Positions 30,030-39,354 of a stretch of 64,000 nt of DNA are shown here, one piece after another (position 1 is the first letter of the stretch; the number at the start of each line of letters is the position of its first letter). This stretch comes from Marinobacter koreensis (GTDB lineage: Bacteria; Pseudomonadota; Gammaproteobacteria; Pseudomonadales; Oleiphilaceae): NCBI RefSeq assembly GCF_023156285.1, contig NZ_JAKZAJ010000006.1:1-64000 (forward strand), given 5' to 3'. Position numbers and translations under genes: made by a program. The notes under the pieces were generated by a model. That model did not search any database, was not told the DNA's origin, and saw nothing but the letters and a program-made list of their open reading frames with translations.

Positions 30030-30956
30030 ATGACGACGGCATTCTTTTCCCACGACGACTTCATGAAGCACAACATGGGCGCTGACCATCCGGAATGCCC
30101 CGAGCGACTGTCGTCGATTCTGGCCTACCTGGCGGACACCCACCTTGAACAGGATCTGGACTGGGTGCGTCCGGAAGAAGCCACTCGGGACCAGCTACTC
30201 ACCGTCCATCCGGAGAAATACATCCAGCAACTGGAGATGATGGAGCCGACCCGGGGGCGGGTGTTCACCGATCCGGATACCGCCATGATGCCGGACACAC
30301 TCCGGGCTGCCCGTCTGGCCGCTGGTGCCAATATCCAGGCCGTCGACATGGTGATGAGCAGCCAGGTGACCAACGCGTTTGTCTGTGCGAGGCCGCCCGG
30401 GCATCACGCCGAGCGCTCCAAGTCCATGGGCTTCTGCTTTTTCAACAACATTGCCCTCGCTGCAATGCGGGCATTGAACTTCCACCATCTTGAGCGGGTG
30501 GCCATCATCGATTTCGACGTTCATCAGGGCAATGGCACGGTGGACATCGTCGGCGGGGATGAACGCATCCTCATGTGCTCGAGTTTCCAGCACCCGTTCT
30601 ACCCCCATTCCCACGTACACCGGCAGGCCCACAACATCGTGAACGTGCCGATTCCGGCCGATTGTTCACCGGCGGAATACCGCAAAGCAGTGGAAGATGG
30701 CTGGTTGAAGAAACTTCAGGATTTCCGACCCCAGGTGATCCTGGTGTCCGCCGGCTTCGATGGCCACAAGCTGGACCCGATGGCCGAACTCAACCTGGAA
30801 ACGGAAGATTATCGATGGTTGACGGAAATGATTACCAGCGTCGCCAACGACCATTCCAACGACCGGGTCATTTCAACGCTTGAAGGGGGCTACCACCTTC
30901 GGGCCCTGGCGGAGAGCGTGACGGCTCATCTGGAGGTACTGAACTCGGTTTACTAG
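30030..30956 (+). CDS. Histone deacetylase family (class II-like / AcuC-like) amidohydrolase
   Basis: The 308-residue protein has the arginase-deacetylase fold motifs: HPECPERL near the start, RPPGHHAERSKSMGFC with the catalytic histidine pair (125-126), and zinc ligands in IDFDVHQGNGT (Asp163, His165) and SAGFDGHKLDP. Substrates may be acetyl-lysine proteins, acetylated polyamines or other acetylated small molecules. Its position across a 210-nt spacer from a Pat-type acetyltransferase suggests a reversible acetylation pair; this is inference. It converges on motY with a 6-nt gap. Confidence 0.9.
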   Translation: MTTAFFSHDDFMKHNMGADHPECPERLSSILAYLADTHLEQDLDWVRPEEATRDQLLTVHPEKYIQQLEMMEPTRGRVFTDPDTAMMPDTLRAARLAAGANIQAVDMVMSSQVTNAFVCARPPGHHAERSKSMGFCFFNNIALAAMRALNFHHLERVAIIDFDVHQGNGTVDIVGGDERILMCSSFQHPFYPHSHVHRQAHNIVNVPIPADCSPAEYRKAVEDGWLKKLQDFRPQVILVSAGFDGHKLDPMAELNLETEDYRWLTEMITSVANDHSNDRVISTLEGGYHLRALAESVTAHLEVLNSVY

Positions 30957-30962
30957 CGCCAC

Positions 30963-31880
30963 CTAGCCGGCGTTATCATCCCCACCATAACCGCTGGCCT
31001 GCTGGAAAACCGGCCGCTCGCCCTTGCGTTGAAGACGGATGGTGGTGCGACGGTTCTCGGACGGGCGACTGGAAATCGGGTAACGATCGCCATGCGCCCG
31101 GACAATGATCAGGTCTTCCGGAACGCCTCTGAATTTCAGATAGTCCGCCACCACATTGGCGCGATCCTCAGAAAGGGCACGATTGTCGATCCGACTGCCC
31201 CGGCGATCGGTGTGGCCGTCCACAAAGATTCGCTCGATGGTCGAGTCCGCACGGACAAACGTCGCAATGTTATCGAGCAACTTCATGTCTGATTGGGACA
31301 GGGATTTGCTGCCGCTGCTGAATCGGATCTTCGACCGCTGAACCTGATCGAAATTGACTGGCAGAAGATTGGCTGTACAGGCCCGGTACTGCTCGAACGG
31401 ACCGGCGAAGTTGATGTTCGAAACCTGAACCCGTACCGGGTTCTCGTCATACCAGGCATCACGGATAATGGTCGGCTGCATGCCATCCAGCAGTCCCCGG
31501 GCCACCATAAGAGCCTTTCGGGTATCCAGTGCCACCGGTCGGTTGCCGTCAGAGATATTGATAGTGCCAAGCGGCTTCGGAGCAACGCCGGGGCGCCAGG
31601 CAGGTGCTTCGACAACGAGCTGCCCCCGACCAGGCTTCATCATTGCCGAGTCCGTCTCAAGGAAAAACGAGAGGGATTCCCCGGCACGACGACGAAACAC
31701 CGCCCGACCATAACCGGGCACATCGTGCACCAACGAACACTGAAAGACGGATTCCGAAAGGTACCACTGACTGGTTTCCACGCCCGCGCCGAAGCTGGCG
31801 CCATGACTGGCGGGAGCCACTGCCGAGATCGCAAAAGCCGCAACCATGCCCGGGACTGTTTTTCGAAGCCGTAGCGCCAT
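30963..31880 (-). CDS. motY: Sodium-type flagellar motor protein MotY (OmpA-like C-terminus)
   Basis: MotY forms part of the T-ring of Na+-type or dual-stator flagellar motors and binds peptidoglycan. The 305-residue protein has a signal peptide (cleavage near ASHGA), a MotY-type N-terminal domain and a C-terminal OmpA domain with IERIFVDGHTDRRGSRIDNR and LSEDRANVVADYLKFRGV. In Pseudomonas, motY is divergent from pyrC-rnt exactly as here, which separates it from other OmpA proteins. Confidence 0.9.
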   Translation of the reverse strand: MALRLRKTVPGMVAAFAISAVAPASHGASFGAGVETSQWYLSESVFQCSLVHDVPGYGRAVFRRRAGESLSFFLETDSAMMKPGRGQLVVEAPAWRPGVAPKPLGTINISDGNRPVALDTRKALMVARGLLDGMQPTIIRDAWYDENPVRVQVSNINFAGPFEQYRACTANLLPVNFDQVQRSKIRFSSGSKSLSQSDMKLLDNIATFVRADSTIERIFVDGHTDRRGSRIDNRALSEDRANVVADYLKFRGVPEDLIIVRAHGDRYPISSRPSENRRTTIRLQRKGERPVFQQASGYGGDDNAG

Positions 31881-31986
31881 CGTATCGTTACCAGAAATAG
31901 GGTTCTTCGTCGGTTACTATTGCGGTTATCGGCAGGCCTCCGGAATGCTTTAATCGCCAGGCAGGAAAACAAGAGGGCCCGGCTTC

Positions 31987-31995
31987 TGGTATAAT
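31987..31995 (+). promoter_or_regulatory. Extended -10 promoter of pyrC
   Basis: TGGTATAAT is a consensus -10 (TATAAT, 31990-31995) with the TGn extension, located 34 nt upstream of the pyrC ATG. The expected -35 position (31967-31972, AAACAA) is poor, as is usual for extended -10 promoters. No attenuator-like hairpin is evident in the leader. Confidence 0.6.
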
Positions 31996-32028
31996 CCGCC
32001 AAATTTTATTGCCTTCCGGAATCCGTCC

Positions 32029-33060
32029 ATGACAGATCAACTGACCATAACCCGCCCGGACGACTGGCACCTCCATGTGCGGGATGGCGACGTGCTGAAC
32101 AACGTTGTACCGGCCACCGCCTCCTGTTTCGGGCGGGCCATCATCATGCCGAATCTGGTACCACCGGTCACCACCGCGGCGGATGCCATGGCCTATCGCG
32201 AACGGATCCTGGCCGCCGCCGGGACGTCAGCGTTTGAGCCGTTGATGACACTCTACCTGACGGAAGCGACAACGCCGGAAACCATCCGTGAGGCGAAGTC
32301 AGCCGGCGTGATCGCCGCAAAGCTCTATCCCGCCGGGGCCACCACCAATTCGGCATCCGGGGTTACCGATATCCGGAAGATCTATCCGGTCCTGCAGGCG
32401 ATGGCCGATTGCGGCATGCTGCTGTTGGTGCACGGCGAGGTGACCGATCCAGAGATCGACATCTTTGATCGGGAGAAGGTTTTCCTCGAACGGGTTCTGG
32501 CACCAACACTTGAGGGATTTCCGGGGCTGAAGGTTGTGCTTGAACATATCACGACCGCCGATTCCGCCGAGTTTGTCCGGAATCACCAGGGCGACAACCT
32601 CGGGGCCACCCTGACGCCCCAACACCTGATGTACAACCGCAACCACATGCTGGTAGGTGGCATCCGCCCCCATCTCTACTGCCTGCCGATTCTCAAGCGC
32701 AATCGACACCAGGAGGCGCTGCGGGCCGCGGTTGCCAGTGGCGACCGTCGATTTTTCCTCGGAACCGATTCAGCGCCCCACGCCAAAGACCGCAAGGAAG
32801 CCGCATGTGGTTGTGCCGGATGCTATTCGGCCTACGGTGCCATCGGATTGTATGCCGATATCTTCGAGGAACTGGGCATCCTCGACAAGCTTGAGGCCTT
32901 TGCCAGCTTCAATGGCGCGGATTTCTACGGGCTTCCCAGAAACCGCGATACCGTGACACTGATCCGGCAGCCCTGGACCATGCCCGAAGAACTGCCACTG
33001 GCAGACGGAACGATTGTACCGCTCAAAGCCGGTGAAACCATCAACTGGCAACTGGCGTAA
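32029..33060 (+). CDS. pyrC: Dihydroorotase PyrC
   Basis: PyrC closes carbamoyl-aspartate to dihydroorotate in pyrimidine synthesis. The 343-residue class II enzyme has the zinc motif [11 protein letters not shown], the carboxylated Lys region in [13 protein letters not shown], further ligands in LLVHGEV and VLEHITT, and the Asp in FLGTDSAPH. It matches the E. coli type (348 residues). It is followed 44 nt later by rnt and shares the extended -10 promoter upstream. Confidence 0.97.
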   Translation: MTDQLTITRPDDWHLHVRDGDVLNNVVPATASCFGRAIIMPNLVPPVTTAADAMAYRERILAAAGTSAFEPLMTLYLTEATTPETIREAKSAGVIAAKLYPAGATTNSASGVTDIRKIYPVLQAMADCGMLLLVHGEVTDPEIDIFDREKVFLERVLAPTLEGFPGLKVVLEHITTADSAEFVRNHQGDNLGATLTPQHLMYNRNHMLVGGIRPHLYCLPILKRNRHQEALRAAVASGDRRFFLGTDSAPHAKDRKEAACGCAGCYSAYGAIGLYADIFEELGILDKLEAFASFNGADFYGLPRNRDTVTLIRQPWTMPEELPLADGTIVPLKAGETINWQLA

Positions 33061-33104
33061 CAACCAGACTGAAACCCAACATACAGCCGACGACCGGAGC
33101 ACGA

Positions 33105-33761
33105 GTGACCGACCAACCCCAAGAACCGCACCCATTATCCCGACGCTTTCGCGGCTTCCTGCCCGTCGTGGTGGACGTGGAAACGGCTGGCTTCAACCCG
33201 GAGCGTGATGCATTACTGGAGATTGCCGCTGTGCTGCTCACCATGGACGAGGATGGCTGGCTGGTGCGTGGAGAAACCCACGTGCAACAGATTGACCCGT
33301 TTGAAGGTGCCAATCTGGAGCAGTCGGCCCTGGATTTCACCGGCATAGACCCCTGGGATCCGGAGCGGGAAGCCGTGCCTGAACGGGAAGGATTGAGTGA
33401 GATCTTCAGCCCGATCCGAAAGGCGGTCAAATCCCACGACTGCAAGCGGGCGGTCCTGGTGGGCCACAATGCCACCTTTGATCACAACTTCGTGTTTGCC
33501 GCCGCAATGCGTGCGGACATCAAGCGAAATCCCTTCCACCCGTTTTCCACCTTCGATACCGCTACCCTCGCCGGCCTTGCGTATGGCCACACCGTTCTGG
33601 CGCAGGCCTGCAAGATTGCCGGTATTCCGTTCAGCAACAAAGAGGCGCATTCGGCCGCCTATGATGCGGAGAAAACGGCCGACCTTTTCTGCGGGATTGT
33701 GAACCGTTGGAAAGAGCTGGGCGGCTTCCCTCCACCTCCTCTCGAGGAAGCCTCCGAGTAA
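33105..33761 (+). CDS. rnt: Ribonuclease T
   Basis: RNase T trims the 3' ends of tRNAs and other stable RNAs. The 218-residue DEDDh exonuclease has [20 protein letters not shown] (Exo I, Asp and Glu), [12 protein letters not shown] (Exo II) and [14 protein letters not shown] (Exo III, His and Asp). The start is GTG at 33105, preceded by CCGGAG. The pyrC-rnt order is conserved in Pseudomonas. Confidence 0.96.
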   Translation: MTDQPQEPHPLSRRFRGFLPVVVDVETAGFNPERDALLEIAAVLLTMDEDGWLVRGETHVQQIDPFEGANLEQSALDFTGIDPWDPEREAVPEREGLSEIFSPIRKAVKSHDCKRAVLVGHNATFDHNFVFAAAMRADIKRNPFHPFSTFDTATLAGLAYGHTVLAQACKIAGIPFSNKEAHSAAYDAEKTADLFCGIVNRWKELGGFPPPPLEEASE

Positions 33762-33766
33762 GCCAT

Positions 33767-33794
33767 AAAAAAACCCGCCGAAGCGGGTTTTTTT
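33767..33794. terminator. Bidirectional intrinsic terminator between rnt and the fatty acyl-CoA reductase gene
   Basis: A perfect 12-bp inverted repeat (seven A plus CCCGC, loop CGAA, then GCGGG plus seven T) lies between two convergent genes. It carries a T tract in both directions, so it can end both transcripts. Confidence 0.93.
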
Positions 33795-33811
33795 ATGGCG
33801 CGAAACTCTGA

Positions 33812-35797
33812 TTACCAGTAGATGCCGCGCATGATGGCGGCGAACGCCACCTGTTCTGTGGACACTTTCGGCTTCTCGCCGGACTTGCTGCCTGCGGCGG
33901 CGGGAGAATCCGGGAACATCCGGTAACCGGTATTCATCACGATCTCCCCCATCTTCGGCGCCAGAGCATGAAGCACCTGGGCGAAAATGCCCAGACGTGT
34001 GGCAATGCGCTTGGGCCGGTACACGATCGCATCCGCCACCATTCCCGCGGCTTCGTCCGGCGTAAGCGTCGGCACCGAATCGTAGATCTTGGTGGGCGCG
34101 ATCATCGGCGTTTTCACCAGCGGCATATTGATGGTGGTGAATGTGACATTACGATCGGACCACTCGGCCGCTGCACAGCGACTGAAGGCATCCAGCGCGG
34201 ACTTGGAGGCGACATACGCCGAGAAACGTGGGGCGTTTGTCAGCACGCCAATGGACGAGATGTTCACAACATGCCCCCGGCGACGCTCCAGCATCTTCGG
34301 CGCAAATCCCATAATCAGTCGCACTGAGCCAAAGTAATTCAGTTGCATCGTGCGCTCGAAGTCGTGGAAACGATCGAAGGAAAGATCCAGCGACCGGCGG
34401 ATGGAACGCCCGGCGTTGTTCACCAGTACATCCACGTGGCCATGGTTATCCAGCACCGTTTTGACAAACTCGTCACAGGCTTCCATATCCGAGAAGTCAC
34501 ACGGATAGGCATGAACGCTGGCACCCCGGGACTCAAGCTCCGCTGCCACTTCCTTGAGCCGCTCGAGCTTACGCGCACCAATTACCAGGATTGCGCCCGC
34601 ATCCGCCAGTTTCTGAGCCGTCGCCAGACCAATGCCGGATGTCGCACCGGTGACCACGCAGACACGACCTTCAACGGTGCCCTTCAGGGTCCGATCCTTG
34701 AACAGATCAGGATCCAGGTTCCGCTCCCAGTAGTCCCAGATCACGGGCGCGTAGTCCGGCAGGCGAGGCACCTCGATCCCGCTGTCCTTGAGCGCACGCT
34801 CGGTCTCGCGGGCATCAAAGCGCGTCGGGTAATTAATGAAAGACATCACCGATGGCGGAATGCCCATGTCATCCAGTACTGCGCTGGTCAGGCGTTTGAC
34901 CGGCGGCAGGTTCTTCAGACTCTGCCGGATAAACGGCGGGATGAAGCCGAACATGCGGGAATCGATCCGCATTCCCATCTTCGGCGCGTGGCCGGCTTCG
35001 GAGAAGATATTGAGGATCTCACCGACCTTGTACGGGTCGGAATCCACCAGGTGGAAACAGTTGCCGTCCTCGCCTTCAAGGTGCGCGATGTGATCAAGGG
35101 CATCGACCACAAAATCCACGGGCACGATATTCAGACGACCGCCTTCGATACCAATGGTGGGAACCCACTGGGGAAGCGCATGACGGATCTTCTGGATCAT
35201 TTTGAAGAAGTAATAAGGCCCATCGACCTTGTCCATTTCACCGGTCTTTGAGTGTCCGATAACCATACCCGGACGATAGACGCGGAAGGGCACCTTGCAC
35301 TCTTCCCGGACGACCTTTTCAGACTCGTGCTTGGTACGCAGATACGGATGGTCCAGCTTCTCCGCTTCCTCGAACATGTCCTCGCGGAAAATACCCTTGA
35401 AAAGACCGGCCGCCGCGATTGAGGAGACATGATGAAAGTGCTTCGCGCCCATGGCTTCGGCGGCCTGAACCGCTGCTCGCGTACCTTCAATATTGGCGAT
35501 CTGCTGGCTTTCCTCATCGGCGCCCATGTCGTAAACAGCCGCAAGGTGGAAGAAGTGATCAATGTCGCCCTTCAGCGATTCCAGCACCGCAGCATCAATA
35601 CCCAGATTCGGACTGGTGAGGTCACCGATCACGGCCTTGACCTGGCTTTCATCCGCCCCCCAGCGCTCTCTCAGCACCTGAAGCTTGTCCTGGCTCTGTT
35701 CACGCACCAGAACGTGGATCGTGCCACCGCGCGCCAGCAGCTTCTCCACCAGAAAACGCCCAATAAATCCGGTTCCACCTGTGAGGAAGTAATTCAT
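33812..35797 (-). CDS. NADPH-dependent fatty acyl-CoA reductase (two-domain, wax-ester pathway)
   Basis: This 661-residue enzyme has two reductase domains. The N-terminal one starts MNYFLTGGTGFIGRFLVEKL and has YLRTKHESEK as YxxxK. The C-terminal SDR domain has VTGATSGIGLATAQKL and SAYVASKSALDAF. Length and sequence match, from memory, the Marinobacter fatty acyl-CoA reductase that reduces acyl-CoA or fatty aldehyde to fatty alcohol, which wax ester synthase then esterifies. The ATG at 35797 follows AGGGTGG and gives exactly the known length; a 36-residue extension can be read but is not family-like. It ends at a bidirectional terminator. Its upstream region holds two phased inverted repeats. 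Confidence 0.95.
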   Translation of the reverse strand: MNYFLTGGTGFIGRFLVEKLLARGGTIHVLVREQSQDKLQVLRERWGADESQVKAVIGDLTSPNLGIDAAVLESLKGDIDHFFHLAAVYDMGADEESQQIANIEGTRAAVQAAEAMGAKHFHHVSSIAAAGLFKGIFREDMFEEAEKLDHPYLRTKHESEKVVREECKVPFRVYRPGMVIGHSKTGEMDKVDGPYYFFKMIQKIRHALPQWVPTIGIEGGRLNIVPVDFVVDALDHIAHLEGEDGNCFHLVDSDPYKVGEILNIFSEAGHAPKMGMRIDSRMFGFIPPFIRQSLKNLPPVKRLTSAVLDDMGIPPSVMSFINYPTRFDARETERALKDSGIEVPRLPDYAPVIWDYWERNLDPDLFKDRTLKGTVEGRVCVVTGATSGIGLATAQKLADAGAILVIGARKLERLKEVAAELESRGASVHAYPCDFSDMEACDEFVKTVLDNHGHVDVLVNNAGRSIRRSLDLSFDRFHDFERTMQLNYFGSVRLIMGFAPKMLERRRGHVVNISSIGVLTNAPRFSAYVASKSALDAFSRCAAAEWSDRNVTFTTINMPLVKTPMIAPTKIYDSVPTLTPDEAAGMVADAIVYRPKRIATRLGIFAQVLHALAPKMGEIVMNTGYRMFPDSPAAAGSKSGEKPKVSTEQVAFAAIMRGIYW

Positions 35798-36178
35798 CGA
35801 TTTTCCACCCTGCCTGTTGCTTGTTTGTTGTCCATCCATGCCGGCCCCATATACGACTAAAGTCGAATATTTCTCCGGAAACGCCGGCATTGTACTTAAT
35901 TGCAACGTTCATGTATCGAACTTTTTTAGAGCTTTTGCTCTTTAAGCTATTGTTTTGTATAGAGCTTTTACTCTAGCTTTGCCGTGGGAGCCGCATCACC
36001 GCAGGCCCGGCAACGATACATCTCTCTGAGACTAGCACAGCGCATGTGGATTGCCGGTTTGCACCGGACATTACCGGAAAACCATGAAACAACCGTCATG
36101 CAGTGCGATAATCAGGAACTTCTCGCCCTGACGGGCGTCATTCAACCTCAAAGCCATCAAGGTCTTACACGCGCAATC
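35798..36178. other. Regulatory region upstream of the fatty acyl-CoA reductase gene
   Basis: About 380 nt separate the reductase ATG from my chosen start of the small divergent gene. The left part (35870-35980) is AT-rich and holds repeats plus a TACAAT box on the minus strand (35894-35889), with a weak GATACA 17 nt further upstream. The right part (35984-36178) can be read as an N-terminal extension of the divergent gene but does not look conserved. Confidence 0.55.
35927..35977. repeat. Two phased inverted repeats, possible operators
   Basis: TAGAGCTTTTGCTCTTTA (35927-35944) contains the inverted repeat AGAGC-TTTT-GCTCT. TAGAGCTTTTACTCTA (35960-35975) contains TAGAG-CTTTTA-CTCTA. The two share 10 leading bases (TAGAGCTTTT) and start 33 bp apart, about three helical turns. 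This is the layout of paired operator sites on one DNA face. No regulator gene adjoins them. Confidence 0.6.
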
Positions 36179-36478
36179 ATGCAGAACGACAATCCAAACA
36201 CCGAACGCTACATCGCCATCGCCCGAGCCTGCCTCAAAGCTATCAACGACACGGCGGAAAATACCGACTCGAGGGAACAGAAAATCGAAGCGGTTTACCA
36301 GGCCATCGACCATGCCTTCCAGGCGGAGTTCGCCGAGTATCGTCAGTCCGTGGCGATCATGGCAACGGTGCTCGAACGGATTGCTTCGGGCCAGCTGGAT
36401 GCCGACAAGGCCGCCGAACTGGCCCGAAAAACGCTGGACCAGCAACCCGAGGCCACGCGAAACGCACTGATGCATTGA
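36179..36478 (+). CDS. Small hypothetical helical protein divergent from the fatty acyl-CoA reductase
   Basis: I do not recognise this protein. From the ATG at 36179 (MQNDNPNTERY) it has 99 residues, is predicted fully helical and hydrophilic, and has no signal peptide or membrane segment. Its C-terminal part (LERIASGQLDADKAAELARK) resembles generic helix-loop-helix repeats. The frame stays open back to a GTG at 35984 (164 residues), but that would start directly after the operator repeats and the extra sequence is not protein-like. AAGG lies about 15 nt before the chosen ATG. It ends 28 nt before the M16 protease gene. Confidence 0.6.
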   Translation: MQNDNPNTERYIAIARACLKAINDTAENTDSREQKIEAVYQAIDHAFQAEFAEYRQSVAIMATVLERIASGQLDADKAAELARKTLDQQPEATRNALMH

Positions 36479-36506
36479 TTCTGTCCACCAGACAAAAAGA
36501 GGCCCC

Positions 36507-39347
36507 ATGACCAACGGAAAATTACCGACCCGTTCCTTCGGACTGTTCTCGATACTGTGCGGACTGTTGCTCCTGGCCACTCAGGCCGTGGCCTCGCAAC
36601 AGCCGATCAAGAGTCCCAATGACAACAACCAGTATCGCTACATCGAGCTTGATAACGGACTGAAAGCCTTGCTTATTTCAGATCCGGGAGCGGACAGGGC
36701 CGCTGCGTCCCTGAATGTGGCAGTGGGCAGCGGTGACGATCCGAAAGATCGCGAGGGCCTCGCCCATTTCCTTGAGCACATGCTGTTCTTGGGTACCGAA
36801 AAATACCCGAAGGCCGGTGAGTATCAGGAGTTCATCAAGAGCCATGGCGGCAACCACAATGCGTTCACTGCGTTTCAGAACACCAATTACTTTTTCGACG
36901 TCCAGTCCGCCTTTCTTCCCCAGGCACTGGACCGTTTTGCTCAGCAGTTCGCCGCGCCTTTGTTTACACCCGATCTGGTCGATCGTGAACGCAAGGCGGT
37001 CCATTCAGAGTTCAGTGCCAAACAAAAAGATGATGGGCGCCGGCTTTACTCCGTGGAAAAGGCGGTCAGTAATCCGGATCACGCCTTCAGTCATTTTGCC
37101 GTGGGCAACCTGACTACCCTCGAAAACACCAAGTACAACCCGCTCCGGCCGGATCTGGTACGATTCTGGAAAACCCATTATTCCTCCAACCTGATGACAT
37201 TGGCGGTGTACGGGCCCCAGTCCCTCGACCAGCTCGAAGCCATGGTCCGGCCGCGTTTCAGTGCCATCGAAAACCGTCACCTGAGCCGCACCAAACACGA
37301 TCAGCCGCTTTACTCGCCGGACACGCTTCCGGCGGAAGTGACCGTTGATGCGATCAAGGACGTGCGGCGACTGACCCTCAGCTTCCCCATTCCCTCGCAA
37401 GAGGATCTCTACCGGACCAAGCCAGCAAGTTACGTGGCAAATCTCCTCGGACACGAGGGCCCCGGCAGCCTGTTCGATGTTCTGAAACGGGCCGGTTTGG
37501 CGGAAAGCCTTTCTGCAGGCCTGGGCATGGACACCGGCAGCAATGCCACACTCGATATCTCCATTGCCCTGACGCCCGAAGGACTCAAACGCAGCCAGGA
37601 TGTGCTGCCATTGGTGTTCGACTACATCCAGCGAATTCGCGAAAAAGGGATTTCCGAAGCGCGATTCAAGGAGATGCAGCAGCTGTCGCGTATCGACTTC
37701 CGCTTTCGGGAACAGGGCGATCCCCTGCACGAAGCCATGCGGCTGGCCAGCCAGCTTCAGGATTATCCGGCCAGGGACATCCTGCAGGCCCCCTATCTGA
37801 TGGACCGGTACGCCCCGGAGCAGTACCGGGACATCCTTGATCGCCTGACGCCGGCGAACGTGATGGTATTCAAACTTGAACCGGACCCCAAGCTGGACAA
37901 TCCCAGGAGCACACGCTGGTACGACACCAAGTGGCAAATGTCCGCGATCGATCCTGCAACCATCCTTGCCAGCGGGCCCACTGATCTGGCGTCGCAGCTG
38001 AAGCTGCCGGCAGCCAACCCATTTATCCCACAGGATCTGGCCATGGTCCCGGGAAAGACCATGGATCGGCCCGAACACCTCCAAACCAGCCAGGATATGA
38101 ATGTCTGGTATGCGAGGGATACCCGTTTCGGAACGCCCAAGGCGAATGTGTTTATCAGCCTGCGTACGCCTGCGGCGCGGGCCAGTGCACGCAGTGCGGT
38201 GCTGACCAATCTGCTGGTGGACGCCATCAACGACAACCTCAACGCCTGGGCCTATTCCGCGAAGTTGGCGGGGCTCGATTACAGCGTGTATTCGCACCTG
38301 CGTGGCATCACGATCCGGGTTGGCGGGTATGACGATAAATTACACACCCTGCTCAATCGCATCCTGATGCAGGTGGCGCATCCCCAGCTAACCCAACAGC
38401 GATTCCAGATTGCCCGTCAGAACCTGATCGACAATCTCCTGAACCAGGCCAAGGAGCGCCCGGTCAGACAGACCTCGGACTTCATCCAGACGGCACTCAT
38501 CGAGGGAACCTGGAGCCGGGAAGCGAAGCTGAAGGCTGCACGGGAAGTCACGCTTCCGGAACTGCAATCGTTCGCGCAGAATTTCCTGGCCCGGGTGGAT
38601 CCGGTCATGCTGGCGCACGGAAATCTGACGCGGGCGGCGGCACTGAACCTGACCCAGCAGGTTGACGCCATTGTTCTGGCAAAGTCCGAGCACCAGTCGG
38701 TACCCCGCAGTCGTATTCGTGAGCTGCCGGAAAAGGAAATCGACGTTTCACTTTCAGTGGATCACCCGGATACCGGTTATACGCTCTACGTCCAGGGCCG
38801 GAACACCAGCTTCGAGGAACGGGCTCGCTACCGGTTACTGGGCCAGATTCTGAGCAGCCCCTTTTACGAGGATATCCGTACCAACCGCCAGCTCGGCTAC
38901 ATTGTCTATGCCACGCCTTTCGAGATGCTGGAAACGCCGGCGCTGGGCTTCGTGGTTCAGTCCCCTTCTGCCTCACCGGCGGACATTGACCAGGCGGTAT
39001 CTGCGTTCTTCCAGCGCTTCTCGGACACACTGGCATCGATGTCCGACAAGCGGCTCCAACAGGAAAAGCAGGCCGTCATCAGCCAGATCCTTGAACAGGA
39101 CCGCCAGCTTGGTGATATTTCCAGTCGCTACTGGCACGAGATTGATCGGGGCGTGGACACCTTCGACAGCCGGCAAAAACTGGCTCAAGCCATCAGCAAT
39201 GTAACCCGGGATGGTTTGATGAAGGTCTATCGTGCGGCCCTGCTCCAGCGCGATAAGGCACTGAGAGTTGTCACCGGCGGCGAAGGGCTGGACCGTGATA
39301 AGGCGCTGAGCACACTCACCGCCCGGCCACCGGTTCCCGCAAGCTGA
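36507..39347 (+). CDS. M16 family zinc metalloprotease (pitrilysin/insulysin-like)
   Basis: The 946-residue protein has a signal peptide (LCGLLLLATQAVAS, cleavage near residue 30) and an active M16 domain with the inverted zinc motif HFLEH at 87-91. A third ligand lies probably in the Glu of AVHSEFSAK. Three further M16-like domains follow, as in protease III. In the periplasm this family degrades short polypeptides. The ATG is preceded by AGAGGCC. It stands between the small hypothetical gene and a convergent glycosyltransferase pair. Confidence 0.93.
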   Translation: MTNGKLPTRSFGLFSILCGLLLLATQAVASQQPIKSPNDNNQYRYIELDNGLKALLISDPGADRAAASLNVAVGSGDDPKDREGLAHFLEHMLFLGTEKYPKAGEYQEFIKSHGGNHNAFTAFQNTNYFFDVQSAFLPQALDRFAQQFAAPLFTPDLVDRERKAVHSEFSAKQKDDGRRLYSVEKAVSNPDHAFSHFAVGNLTTLENTKYNPLRPDLVRFWKTHYSSNLMTLAVYGPQSLDQLEAMVRPRFSAIENRHLSRTKHDQPLYSPDTLPAEVTVDAIKDVRRLTLSFPIPSQEDLYRTKPASYVANLLGHEGPGSLFDVLKRAGLAESLSAGLGMDTGSNATLDISIALTPEGLKRSQDVLPLVFDYIQRIREKGISEARFKEMQQLSRIDFRFREQGDPLHEAMRLASQLQDYPARDILQAPYLMDRYAPEQYRDILDRLTPANVMVFKLEPDPKLDNPRSTRWYDTKWQMSAIDPATILASGPTDLASQLKLPAANPFIPQDLAMVPGKTMDRPEHLQTSQDMNVWYARDTRFGTPKANVFISLRTPAARASARSAVLTNLLVDAINDNLNAWAYSAKLAGLDYSVYSHLRGITIRVGGYDDKLHTLLNRILMQVAHPQLTQQRFQIARQNLIDNLLNQAKERPVRQTSDFIQTALIEGTWSREAKLKAAREVTLPELQSFAQNFLARVDPVMLAHGNLTRAAALNLTQQVDAIVLAKSEHQSVPRSRIRELPEKEIDVSLSVDHPDTGYTLYVQGRNTSFEERARYRLLGQILSSPFYEDIRTNRQLGYIVYATPFEMLETPALGFVVQSPSASPADIDQAVSAFFQRFSDTLASMSDKRLQQEKQAVISQILEQDRQLGDISSRYWHEIDRGVDTFDSRQKLAQAISNVTRDGLMKVYRAALLQRDKALRVVTGGEGLDRDKALSTLTARPPVPAS

Positions 39348-39354
39348 TCCTGCT

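Noticed and set aside
34343..35251. 302-codon plus-strand frame inside the fatty acyl-CoA reductase gene
   Set aside because: It is antisense to a gene recognised over its full length.
37005..38297. 430-codon minus-strand open frame
   Set aside because: It is antisense to the M16 protease gene, has no recognisable domain, and comes from codon bias.
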